From Methylibium sp964622685 (GTDB lineage: Bacteria > Pseudomonadota > Gammaproteobacteria > Burkholderiales > Burkholderiaceae_C), in assembly GCA_964622685.1 (NCBI GenBank), contig CAZUUU010000066.1:1-15003 (forward strand): a stretch of DNA of 15,003 nucleotides, given 5' to 3'. Made by a program: the position numbers and the translations under genes. Under the pieces are notes generated by a model, which was given only the letters and a program-made list of their open reading frames with translations, was not told the origin of the DNA and did not search any database. Shown piece after piece: positions 1 to 6,998 of this stretch. Numbering within the stretch: the first letter of the stretch is position 1; every line of letters starts with the position of its first letter.

Positions 1-1185
1 CGCGAGGCCGGCGTGACGATCGACCACTCGCCCACTCCGCCCGAAGCGCTGCGCGGCGACGACCTGGCGATCGATGCGCTGTTCGGACTGGGCCTGGCGC
101 GTCCGCCGCAGGGTCGGGCCGCGCTCGGCATCGCGAGCCTGAACGCCGGGGCGGCCCCCGTGCTGGCCGTCGACCTGCCCTCGGGCCTGGAGGCAGACCA
201 CGGCCAGGCGTTCGACCCTTGCGTCGTCGCGCGCTGGACCCTGGCGCTGCTGACGCTCAAGCCTGGCCTGTTCACCGCCGCCGGCCGCGACCACGCCGGC
301 GACCTCTGGTTCGACGATCTCGGCATCCACGCCGACCCCGAGACCGCTGCGGCCACGCTGGTCGCCGCGCCGCCGATCGGCTGGCCGCCGCGCCGGCATG
401 CCAGCCACAAGGGCACGCACGGCGATGCCTGGATCGTCGGCGGCGCGGCCGGCATGGCCGGTGCGGCGCTGCTGGCGGCGCGGGCCGCCTCGGCGGCCGG
501 CGCCGGCCGGGTGCTGCTGCTGCCTCTCGACCCTGCCGCGCCTCGACTCGACCTGCTGCAACCCGAGCTCATGCACCGGCCTGCCAGCGTGCTGCACGAT
601 CGCGACGTCCCCCTGGAAACGGCGACCGTCGTCGTCGGCTGTGGCGGCGGCGAGGTCGTGCGCGAATGGCTGCCCGTGCTGATCTCGCGCGCGGGGCGGC
701 TGCTGCTGGATGCGGATGCCTTGAATGCCCTCGCTGCGGACCCGCCGCTGGCCCAGGCGGTGACGACCCGCGCCAGCCGGGGCCGCTCGACCGTGGTGAC
801 CCCCCATCCGCTCGAGGCCGCCCGCCTGCTCGGCATCGACCGGTTGGAGGTCCAGGCCGATCGGCGGGCTGCCGCCCAGACCCTGGCCGAGCGGCTGTCG
901 GCCACGGTGGTGCTCAAGGGCTCCGGCAGCATCATCTCCTCGCCCGGCCATCGGCCCCGGATCAACGCAAGCGGCAACGCCGCGCTCGCCACCGCGGGGA
1001 CCGGCGATGTGCTGGCCGGCTGGATCGCCGGCCTTTGGGCCCAAGGATTCGGTGCCGAGGATGCGGCGGCGCTGGGCGCCTACACCCACGGGCTCGCGGC
1101 CGGCACCGTGGATGCAGACGGCCCGGTCCTCGGCCCGCTGGAAGCCAGCCGGCTGATCGACCGCCTGCGCGCGCTGCGCGCCTAA
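1..1185 (+). CDS. nnr: Bifunctional NAD(P)H-hydrate repair enzyme Nnr (epimerase + dehydratase), 5'-truncated by window edge
   Basis: Repairs hydrated NAD(P)H (NADHX/NADPHX). The N-terminal YjeF_N domain epimerises R/S forms and the C-terminal ribokinase-like domain dehydrates the S form with ADP or ATP. Frame 1 is open from base 1, so a GTG at 13 is not the true start and the N-terminus lies upstream. What remains of the epimerase domain shows IDALFGLGL and AVDLPSGL, the substrate-site strand, and LTLKPGL. The dehydratase domain begins near base 400 with HKGTHGDAWIVGG. It continues with AGAGRV, a glycine-rich VVGCGGG, LDADALNAL (about 705-730), TPHPLEAARLL, VLKGSGSII and the anion-hole motif GTGDVL at 997-1014. 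About 394 codons are visible against roughly 500 for the full bifunctional protein. Its TAA overlaps the convergent rnr stop. Family identity is clear; activity is inferred from the motifs. Confidence 0.95.
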   Translation, partial: REAGVTIDHSPTPPEALRGDDLAIDALFGLGLARPPQGRAALGIASLNAGAAPVLAVDLPSGLEADHGQAFDPCVVARWTLALLTLKPGLFTAAGRDHAGDLWFDDLGIHADPETAAATLVAAPPIGWPPRRHASHKGTHGDAWIVGGAAGMAGAALLAARAASAAGAGRVLLLPLDPAAPRLDLLQPELMHRPASVLHDRDVPLETATVVVGCGGGEVVREWLPVLISRAGRLLLDADALNALAADPPLAQAVTTRASRGRSTVVTPHPLEAARLLGIDRLEVQADRRAAAQTLAERLSATVVLKGSGSIISSPGHRPRINASGNAALATAGTGDVLAGWIAGLWAQGFGAEDAAALGAYTHGLAAGTVDADGPVLGPLEASRLIDRLRALRA

Positions 1186-3395
1186 CGGCGCGTGCGCCGT
1201 GTCTTGCGAGCCGCTTCGGTGGCCGGCGTCTTGCGAGCACGACCGCCGGCGGCCTTGCCGGCCACCTTCTTGGTCGCGCGCTTGTGCCCCCGATCGGCTT
1301 CCTTGGCCGCCTTCAGCTCCTCGACCGCCGTCGTCGCCTTGTCGCGCGCGCCGCGCAGCGCCGGGCCGGTGTCGTGCACCAGGCGGAAGTCGATCTTGCG
1401 ACCGTCGAGGTCGACGCGGCTGACCTGCACCCGCACCCGGGTGCCGATCGCGTAGCGCACGCCGCTGCGTTCGCCGCGCAGTTCCTGGCGGACCTCGTCG
1501 AAGCGGAAGTACTCGCCGCCCAGCTCGGTGATGTGGACCAGGCCTTCGACGTACAGATCGTCGAGCGTCACGAACAGGCCGAAGCTGGTCGCGGCGCTGA
1601 CCGTCCCGGCGTACTCTTCGCCGAGGTGCTCGCGCATGAACTTGCACTTGAGCCAGGCCTCGACGTCGCGCGAGGCCTCGTCGGCGCGGCGCTCGTTGGC
1701 GCTGCAGTGCGCGCCGGCGGCCTCCCAGGCCTGGGCCTCGGCCGTCAGCTTGACCTGCGACTTGGCCTGCGCCATCGACGCCGCCGTGGGCCGCAGCTTG
1801 CGCGTGTGCACCGCCGAGGTCGCCAGCTCGGTGACCTGCAGGTGGTACTTGCGCCCTGCCAGTACCGCCTTGATCACGCGATGCACCAGCAGGTCGGGAT
1901 AGCGGCGGATCGGGCTGGTGAAGTGCGTGTAGGCGGGATAGGCGAGGCCGAAGTGGCCGCTGTTGATCGGCGTGTAGATCGCCTGCTGCATCGAGCGCAG
2001 CAGCATCGAATGGATCTGCTGTGCGTCGGGACGCTCCTTGGTGGCCTGCGCCACCGCCTGGAACTCGGCCGGCCGGGGATCGTCGCCGATCGACAGCCCG
2101 AGACCGAGACCCCGCAGGTAGGCCTGCAGGATCGCCCGCTTCTCGGGCGTCGGCCCTTCGTGCACGCGGTACAGCGCGGCATGCTTGTGCGTCGCGATGA
2201 ACTCCGCGGAGCACACGTTGGCCGCCAGCATCGCCTCCTCGATGAGCCGGTGCGCATCGTTGCGCGTGCGCGGAACGATCTTCTCGATGCGCCCGTTCTC
2301 GTCGCAGACGATCTGCGTCTCGGTGGTCTCGAAATCGACGGCGCCGCGCGCCGCGCGTGCCTTGAGCAAGGCGCGGTAGACCTCGTGCAGGTGCAGCAGG
2401 TGCGGCACGAGCCCCTTGCGCTTGTGGGCCTCGGGTCCGCGGGTGTTGCCGAGGATCGCGGCGACCTCGTTGTAGGTCAACCGGGCCTGCGAGTTGATGA
2501 TCGCCGGGAAGAACTGGTAGGCGTGGATCTCGCCGTGCGCGTCGACCAGCATGTCGCAGGCCATCGCGAGGCGGTCTTCGTTCGGGTTCAGCGAGCACAG
2601 GCCGTTGCTCAGCTTCTCGGGCAGCATCGGAATGACGCGCCGCGGGAAGTAGACGCTGGTCGCTCGTTCGTAGGCGTCGTCGTCGAGCGACTCGCCGGGC
2701 TTCACGTAGTGGCTCACGTCGGCGATCGCGACCACCAGGCGCCAGCCGTTCGGCTGCTTCGCGCGGCCGATCGTGGCCGGCTCGCAGTAGACGGCATCAT
2801 CGAAATCGCGGGCATCCTCGCCGTCGATCGTCACCAGCGGCACGTCGGTGAGGTCGATGCGGTGCTTGCGGTCCGCAGGACGCAGCCTCTCGGGCAGCTT
2901 GGCCGTCTGCGCCATCGTCTCGGCGGAGAAGCGGTGCGGCACCTCGTACTTGCGCACCGCGATCTCGATCTCCATGCCGGGATCGTCGATCTCGCCCAGG
3001 ACCTCGGTCACGCGGCCGAGCGGCTGCGAATGCATCGAGGGCGGCTCGGTCAACTCGACCGCCACCACCTGGCCGGCGCTCGCACTGGCGATGCCGTTCT
3101 TCGGGATGATGATGTCCTGCCCGTAGCGCTTGTCTTCGGGTGCGATCAGCCAGATGCCCCCTTCGTGCAGCAGGCGGCCGATGATCGGGGCCTTCTTGCG
3201 TTCGAGGATCTCGAGCACGCGCCCTTCCGGTCGACCCTTGCGGTCGTAGCGGATCACGCGCACCTTCACGCGGTCGCGATGCAGCACCGCATGCATCTCC
3301 TGAGGCGACAGATAGATGTCGGACTCGCCGTCATCGCGCTGCAGGAATCCGTGGCCGTCGCGGTGTCCCTGGATCGTGCCTTCGACCTCGCTCAT
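1182..3395 (-). CDS. rnr: Ribonuclease R (3'-5' exoribonuclease), short form without N-terminal helix-turn-helix
   Basis: Processive hydrolytic 3'-5' exoribonuclease of the RNB/RNase II family that degrades structured RNA (rRNA fragments, mRNA, and tmRNA-linked decay in characterised homologues). The 737-aa product has a cold-shock-like domain at about residues 3-60 (EGTIQGHRDGHGFLQ), then a second OB region. The catalytic RNB domain carries the metal-binding motif GEDARDFDDAV at 192-202. An S1 domain follows at about 593-670 (YAGTVSAATSFGLFV), then a Lys/Arg-rich tail of about 55 residues. I chose the ATG at 3395 because the frame upstream has no ATG, GTG or TTG before it enters the tRNA-Leu gene. 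The longer reading from a GTG at 3497 would start inside the tRNA. No clear Shine-Dalgarno precedes 3395. The E. coli enzyme has an extra N-terminal winged-helix region of about 80 residues that is missing here. The gene is divergent from tRNA-Leu and convergent with nnr. Confidence 0.95.
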   Translation of the reverse strand: MSEVEGTIQGHRDGHGFLQRDDGESDIYLSPQEMHAVLHRDRVKVRVIRYDRKGRPEGRVLEILERKKAPIIGRLLHEGGIWLIAPEDKRYGQDIIIPKNGIASASAGQVVAVELTEPPSMHSQPLGRVTEVLGEIDDPGMEIEIAVRKYEVPHRFSAETMAQTAKLPERLRPADRKHRIDLTDVPLVTIDGEDARDFDDAVYCEPATIGRAKQPNGWRLVVAIADVSHYVKPGESLDDDAYERATSVYFPRRVIPMLPEKLSNGLCSLNPNEDRLAMACDMLVDAHGEIHAYQFFPAIINSQARLTYNEVAAILGNTRGPEAHKRKGLVPHLLHLHEVYRALLKARAARGAVDFETTETQIVCDENGRIEKIVPRTRNDAHRLIEEAMLAANVCSAEFIATHKHAALYRVHEGPTPEKRAILQAYLRGLGLGLSIGDDPRPAEFQAVAQATKERPDAQQIHSMLLRSMQQAIYTPINSGHFGLAYPAYTHFTSPIRRYPDLLVHRVIKAVLAGRKYHLQVTELATSAVHTRKLRPTAASMAQAKSQVKLTAEAQAWEAAGAHCSANERRADEASRDVEAWLKCKFMREHLGEEYAGTVSAATSFGLFVTLDDLYVEGLVHITELGGEYFRFDEVRQELRGERSGVRYAIGTRVRVQVSRVDLDGRKIDFRLVHDTGPALRGARDKATTAVEELKAAKEADRGHKRATKKVAGKAAGGRARKTPATEAARKTRRTRR
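1185..1200. repeat. Perfect 7-bp inverted repeat at the nnr/rnr junction
   Basis: ACGGCGC-GT-GCGCCGT starts on the last base of the nnr stop codon. It coincides with the run of arginine codons at the C-terminus of rnr, so it may be a by-product of Arg codon choice. No T-run follows on either strand, so it is not a standard intrinsic terminator. It could still fold in both mRNAs and slow read-through between the convergent genes; that role is inference. Confidence 0.4.
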
Positions 3396-3421
3396 CAGCG
3401 CAGCGCCGAGGGTCGCGTGGC

Positions 3422-3451
3422 TTGTCTTGTCTTCGTTCTTGATGCTAAACT
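3422..3451 (+). promoter_or_regulatory. Candidate sigma-70 promoter for tRNA-Leu
   Basis: A -35-like TTGTCT (3422-3427, 4/6 matches to TTGACA) and a -10-like TAAACT (3446-3451, 4/6 matches to TATAAT) are separated by 18 bp. This would start transcription around 3458, giving a leader of about 12 nt before the mature tRNA 5' end at 3470. It lies in the AT-richest part of the 74-bp gap between the rnr start codon and the tRNA. Placement and spacing are reasonable, but each box is only a partial match. Confidence 0.4.
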
Positions 3452-3469
3452 CTCCGACTTTCGTACCTA

Positions 3470-3554
<85 letters not shown>

Positions 3555-3574
3555 AGGCATAAGAAGATGATAAG

Positions 3575-3602
3575 AGGCCAGCACGCATGTGCTGGCCTTT
3601 TT
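3575..3602 (+). terminator. Strong intrinsic terminator after tRNA-Leu, possibly bidirectional
   Basis: A 10-bp perfect stem AGGCCAGCAC / GTGCTGGCCT (3575-3584 and 3589-3598) with a 4-nt loop GCAT, followed by TTTTT (3598-3602). It is a textbook terminator for the tRNA transcript. On the opposite strand the same hairpin lies 37 bp beyond the stop of the phosphoribosyltransferase gene. There it is followed by a mixed pyrimidine/A tract (CTTATCATCTTCTTAT), so it may also stop the long leftward transcript before it runs antisense through the tRNA. The rightward function is well supported and the leftward one is inferred. Confidence 0.88.
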
Positions 3603-3638
3603 GCTGGGCGGTCGCCAAGGCCGCCGTTGTCGCGGCGT

Positions 3639-4160
3639 TCAGGGCGCGAGGCGCCGGACCAGCGCGTCGGGCCGCAGATCGTCGTAGACCTCGAAAGGCT
3701 GATGGATCCACGGGCTCGTCGGCAGGACGTCGACGTAGTAGTCGGGCGTGTAGCTCGACACGCCCTTCACCCAGATCACCGACGAGCGCAGCTCCGCGAT
3801 CGACGGCAGTGCTCGCAGGCGATCGACGACGGCCTTGAGCGTCACGCCCGTGTCGGCCAGGTCATCGACCAGCAGCACGCGGCCGGCCAGTTCACCGCGC
3901 GGCAGGGTGACGTACTGCGCCATGTCCAGCCGCCCCTGGATCGTTCCCGCTTCGGCCCGGTACGAACTCGTCGACATGATGGCCAGCGGCTTGTCGAACA
4001 AGCGCGACAGCACGTCGCCCGGGCGCATGCCGCCCCGGGCCAGGCACAGGATCTGATCGAACTCCCAGCCCGACTCGTGCACCTTGAGCGCCAGCCGCTC
4101 GATCAGGAGGTGGTAGTCGTCCCAGGAGACGTAGAGGTGCTTGCCGTCGTCGGTCAGCAT
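3639..4160 (-). CDS. Type I phosphoribosyltransferase, Gpt/COG2236-like (likely purine salvage)
   Basis: A 173-aa cytoplasmic type I phosphoribosyltransferase. It shows the PRPP-binding loop VLLVDDLADTGVTL (95-108) with paired acidic residues D99/D100, and an ARGGMRPGD pyrophosphate-loop segment (41-49). A C-terminal WIHQPFE (151-157) lines up with WIEQPWD of E. coli Gpt, where the tryptophan stacks on the purine base. The start region (YVSWDDYHLLIERLA) also resembles Gpt. This suggests transfer of phosphoribose from PRPP to xanthine, guanine or hypoxanthine, but the exact base cannot be read from the sequence. It follows purA by 7 bp, with the ATG at 4160 preceded by only a weak Shine-Dalgarno, so it is probably translated from the purA transcript. 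It is the last gene of the leftward cluster. I give no gene symbol because the substrate is uncertain. Confidence 0.88.
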   Translation of the reverse strand: MLTDDGKHLYVSWDDYHLLIERLALKVHESGWEFDQILCLARGGMRPGDVLSRLFDKPLAIMSTSSYRAEAGTIQGRLDMAQYVTLPRGELAGRVLLVDDLADTGVTLKAVVDRLRALPSIAELRSSVIWVKGVSSYTPDYYVDVLPTSPWIHQPFEVYDDLRPDALVRRLAP

Positions 4161-4167
4161 GGGGATC

Positions 4168-5508
4168 TCAGGCCTTGTACGGATGCCGAAGCAGGATCGT
4201 GTGCTCGCGATCGGGACCGGTCGAGACCATGTCGATCGGCGCGCCGATCACGGCCTGGACCCGCTCCAGGTAGCGCCGCGCGTTGAGCGGCAGGTCGTCC
4301 CAGCGCGTGCAGCCGACGGTGCTTTCCTTCCAGCCCGGGAAGGACTCGTAGACCGGCCGGCAGGCAACGATCTCGTCGGCATCCAGCGGCAGGATGTCGA
4401 CGTGCCGCCCGTCGAGTTCGTAGCCGATGCCCATCTTGATCTCCGGCAGGCCGTCGAGCACGTCGAGCTTGGTGATGCACAAGCCGGACAGCCCGTTGAT
4501 CAGGATCGAGCGCTTCATCGCCGCCGCATCGAGCCAGCCGCAACGCCGTGGGCGACCGGTCACCGTGCCGCGCTCCTGCCCGACCGTCGACAGGTGATGC
4601 CCGACGCTGCCCGGTTCGTCCATCGGCAGTTCGGTCGGAAACGGCCCCGAGCCGACGCGCGTGGTGTAGGCCTTCGTGATGCCGAGGATGTAGTGCAGCT
4701 TGTCCGGCCCGACGCCCGAGCCGGCGGCGGCATTGCCGGCCACGCAGTTGCTGGACGTGACGTAGGGGTAGGTGCCATGGTCGATGTCGAGCAACGTCCC
4801 CTGCGCACCCTCGAACAGCACGTTGCCGCCGGCGACGTTGGTGTCGTGGATGCGCACGCCGACATCGGCCAGCATCGGACGGAGCTGCTCGGCGACCTTC
4901 ATCGCATGGTCGAAGATGGGCTGGAACTGCAGCGGCTCGGCGTGCAGGAAGCCCTGCAACACGAAGTTGTGCAGCTCGAGCAGGTCGCGCAACTTCGACG
5001 CGAAGCGATCCGGGTGCTTCAGGTCCTGCACGCGCAACGCGCGCCGCGCGACCTTGTCCTCGTAGGCCGGGCCGATGCCCTTGCCCGTGGTCCCGATCTT
5101 GCCGGCGCCCGAACTCTCGCGCAGCGCCTCGCGCGCCTTGTCGACCTCGACGTGGAACGGCAGGATCAGCGGGCAGGACTCGCTGAGGAAGAGGCGCGAG
5201 CGCACCTCGACGCCGGCCGCCTCCAGCCGTTCGATCTCGCCCAGCAGGTGCGTGGGATCGACGACGACGCCGTTGCCGATGTAGCAGGCCACGCCGTCGC
5301 GCATCACGCCCGACGGGATCAGCTGCAGGGCCGTCTTCTTGCCCTTGATCACCAGCGTGTGACCGGCGTTGTGCCCGCCCTGGAAGCGCACGACGGCTGC
5401 CGCGTGGTCGGTCAGCCAGTCCACCACCTTGCCCTTGCCTTCGTCGCCCCACTGGGTGCCGACCACGACCACGTTGCGGCCTGGGCCTGTCTTGCTCGCT
5501 GCTTGCAT
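4168..5508 (-). CDS. purA: Adenylosuccinate synthetase
   Basis: Catalyses GTP-dependent condensation of IMP with aspartate to adenylosuccinate, the first committed step from IMP to AMP, in the cytoplasm. The 446-aa protein is close to the usual 430-450. It has the P-loop GTQWGDEGKGK (17-27) containing catalytic Asp22, and GGHNAGHT (44-51) containing catalytic His50. IMP-site motifs GTTGKGIGPAYEDK (139-152) and GTLLDIDHGTYPYVTSSN (237-254) follow, then VGSGPFPTE, and the C-terminal STGPDREHTI (429-438). The ATG at 5508 has a good Shine-Dalgarno, AGGA at 5516-5519, 7 nt upstream. It is 35 bp after hisZ and 7 bp before the phosphoribosyltransferase gene, so de novo AMP synthesis and likely purine salvage share a transcript. 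No key residue is missing. Confidence 0.98.
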   Translation of the reverse strand: MQAASKTGPGRNVVVVGTQWGDEGKGKVVDWLTDHAAAVVRFQGGHNAGHTLVIKGKKTALQLIPSGVMRDGVACYIGNGVVVDPTHLLGEIERLEAAGVEVRSRLFLSESCPLILPFHVEVDKAREALRESSGAGKIGTTGKGIGPAYEDKVARRALRVQDLKHPDRFASKLRDLLELHNFVLQGFLHAEPLQFQPIFDHAMKVAEQLRPMLADVGVRIHDTNVAGGNVLFEGAQGTLLDIDHGTYPYVTSSNCVAGNAAAGSGVGPDKLHYILGITKAYTTRVGSGPFPTELPMDEPGSVGHHLSTVGQERGTVTGRPRRCGWLDAAAMKRSILINGLSGLCITKLDVLDGLPEIKMGIGYELDGRHVDILPLDADEIVACRPVYESFPGWKESTVGCTRWDDLPLNARRYLERVQAVIGAPIDMVSTGPDREHTILLRHPYKA

Positions 5509-5543
5509 CGTCCTGTCCTGCTACACCTTGCCTGCGACGCGCC

Positions 5544-6707
5544 TCAAAGCGCGCGCACGACCCATCGGCCGCCGACCTCGACGACCTCGCGATCGCAGTC
5601 GAATTCCTGCGCCTCGTGCTCGTGACCGGGCAGCACGCACAGCACCGTCTCGCCGCCCGCCCGCAGCGCGCGGATGGCGGCCCGCAGCGACGCATCCTCG
5701 CCCCAGGGTGCACGCACGGCCGCACGACGCCCATCGACACGCGCACGCGCGACCAGTTCCTTCAGGTCGGTGCTGAAGCCCACCGCCGGCCGGTTGCGTC
5801 CGAACACGGCGCCGACCTCGTCGTAGCGGCCGCCGCGCAGCAGCGATTCGCTCGAGCCGCCGCCGTAGACCGCGAAGCGCGCGCCGCTGTAGTAGGCGTA
5901 GCCGCTGAGATCGGCGAGGTCGAAGCCGACCTTGACCTCGGGATGCGCGATCGCGGCGTGCGCGGCCAGGCTTCGCAGGTCGGCCAGCGCCGCCGTGACG
6001 AGGGGCCGCTGCGGCAGCCGAGCCTGCGCTACGGCCAGCACTTCGGCATCGCCATACAGCGACGCCAGCGTCAGCAGGCCTTGCCGCACGTCGACAGGGA
6101 AGCCGTCAGCCACGCGTCCAAGCGCCGTCGTGTCCTTGGCGGCCAGCGCGGCATAGACCTCGGTCAGCCGCGCCGCGTCGCAGGCCACACCGGCCAGCAG
6201 GCCGCGCACGATGCGCGTATCGGCCAGATCCAGCACCAGACCTTCGACCCCGGCCGCCCGCAGGCAATCGAGCGCCAGGTCCTGGATCTCGAGATCGGCC
6301 TCCAGGCCGGCGTGCCCGTAGAGCTCGGCCCCGAACTGCAGCGGCTCGCGGCTGCCCTGCAGGCCTGCGGGTCGGGTGTGCGCCACGGGCCCGCAGTAGC
6401 ACAGGCGGGTCACGCCGGTCCGGTTGAGCAGGTGCGCATCGATGCGCGCCACCTGCGGCGTCGTGTCGGCGCGCAGGCCGAGCGTGCGACCGCTGAGCTG
6501 GTCCACCAGCTTGAAGGTGCGCAGGTCGAGTTCATGGCCGGTGCCCGACAGCAGGGACTCGAGGTGCTCCAGCAGCGGCGGCATCACCAGCTCGCAACCG
6601 TAGCCGCGGGCCGTGTCGAGGACGGTGCGCCGCAGCTCCTCGATCCGCCGCGCCTCCGAGGGCAGCACGTCGGCGATGTGCTCGGGCAGCAGCCAAGCAG
6701 ACGTCAT
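5544..6707 (-). CDS. hisZ: ATP phosphoribosyltransferase regulatory subunit HisZ
   Basis: Catalytically inactive paralogue of histidyl-tRNA synthetase. In known systems it assembles with the short form of HisG to build active ATP phosphoribosyltransferase and confer histidine feedback control on the first step of histidine synthesis. The 387-aa protein has the class II synthetase core: LGLRADTTPQVARIDAH (76-92), a motif-2-like region at about 100-128, the GYAYYSGARFAVYG strand (269-282) and GGRYDEVG (292-299). It lacks the C-terminal anticodon-binding domain of a true HisRS and has a divergent tail from about 330. The ATG at 6707 has an AGG about 12 nt upstream. It lies between the DUF2065 gene and purA, away from any other histidine biosynthesis gene, but in the same cluster as hisS. 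Its presence predicts a short HisG (about 210-220 aa) elsewhere in the genome. Confidence 0.95.
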   Translation of the reverse strand: MTSAWLLPEHIADVLPSEARRIEELRRTVLDTARGYGCELVMPPLLEHLESLLSGTGHELDLRTFKLVDQLSGRTLGLRADTTPQVARIDAHLLNRTGVTRLCYCGPVAHTRPAGLQGSREPLQFGAELYGHAGLEADLEIQDLALDCLRAAGVEGLVLDLADTRIVRGLLAGVACDAARLTEVYAALAAKDTTALGRVADGFPVDVRQGLLTLASLYGDAEVLAVAQARLPQRPLVTAALADLRSLAAHAAIAHPEVKVGFDLADLSGYAYYSGARFAVYGGGSSESLLRGGRYDEVGAVFGRNRPAVGFSTDLKELVARARVDGRRAAVRAPWGEDASLRAAIRALRAGGETVLCVLPGHEHEAQEFDCDREVVEVGGRWVVRAL

Positions 6708-6732
6708 GAAAACGACCTGGGGTTAAAACCGC

Positions 6733-6761
6733 ATTGTACCGGCGGGCCCTGCCGCCGCCGG
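6733..6761 (-). other. Spacer upstream of hisZ with a GC-rich inverted repeat and a -10-like box
   Basis: The 68-bp gap between the DUF2065 gene and hisZ holds an inverted repeat CCGGCGG-(9)-CCGCCGG at 6739-6761. Just downstream of it on the - strand is TACAAT (6733-6738, 5/6 to the -10 consensus). No convincing -35 box lies 16-18 bp upstream; that interval is the GC-rich repeat itself. No T-run follows the hairpin. It could be an attenuating hairpin or part of an internal promoter for hisZ-purA; neither is demonstrated. Confidence 0.25.
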
Positions 6762-6775
6762 CCGGGAGCACGCCT

Positions 6776-6964
6776 TCAGAGCGCGATCACCAGCAACAGC
6801 ACGAGGCCCCCGAGCATGCTGCTCAGCCCGAGGAAGCGCAGCTGTCCGTCGCTCAGCTGCGTGGCCTGCTCGAATAGCCGGCGCCAGCGCGGCGGACTGA
6901 GGAAAGGCAGCAGACCCTCGAACACCAGCATCAGCGCCAGCGCGCTGAACAGCGTGTCCCACAT
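6776..6964 (-). CDS. Small DUF2065 (YjeT-like) membrane protein
   Basis: A 62-aa protein with two hydrophobic segments. The first is at about residues 4-22 (TLFSALALMLVFEGLLPFL), followed by a cytosolic-like basic hinge PPRWRRLFEQ. The second is at about 43-62 (FLGLSSMLGGLVLLLVIAL), ending at the C-terminus. Length, topology and the LMLVFEGLLPFLSP motif fit the DUF2065 family, whose E. coli member YjeT sits between hflC and purA. Here it follows hflC by 34 bp and precedes hisZ. I chose the ATG at 6964 because it starts directly at the first hydrophobic segment; the longer in-frame reading would run back through hflC. The family's function is unknown. Its constant position next to hflK-hflC suggests, but does not prove, a link to the HflKC membrane complex. 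Confidence 0.88.
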   Translation of the reverse strand: MWDTLFSALALMLVFEGLLPFLSPPRWRRLFEQATQLSDGQLRFLGLSSMLGGLVLLLVIAL

Positions 6965-6998
6965 CAGGCGATCCCGGACGGGCGTCGGGCCGGCCGGC

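Noticed and set aside
4154..5746. Long - strand frame overlapping purA and the end of hisZ
   Set aside because: It is a +1/-1 shadow of purA; its Arg/Gly-rich product has no domain, while the purA frame carries every catalytic motif.
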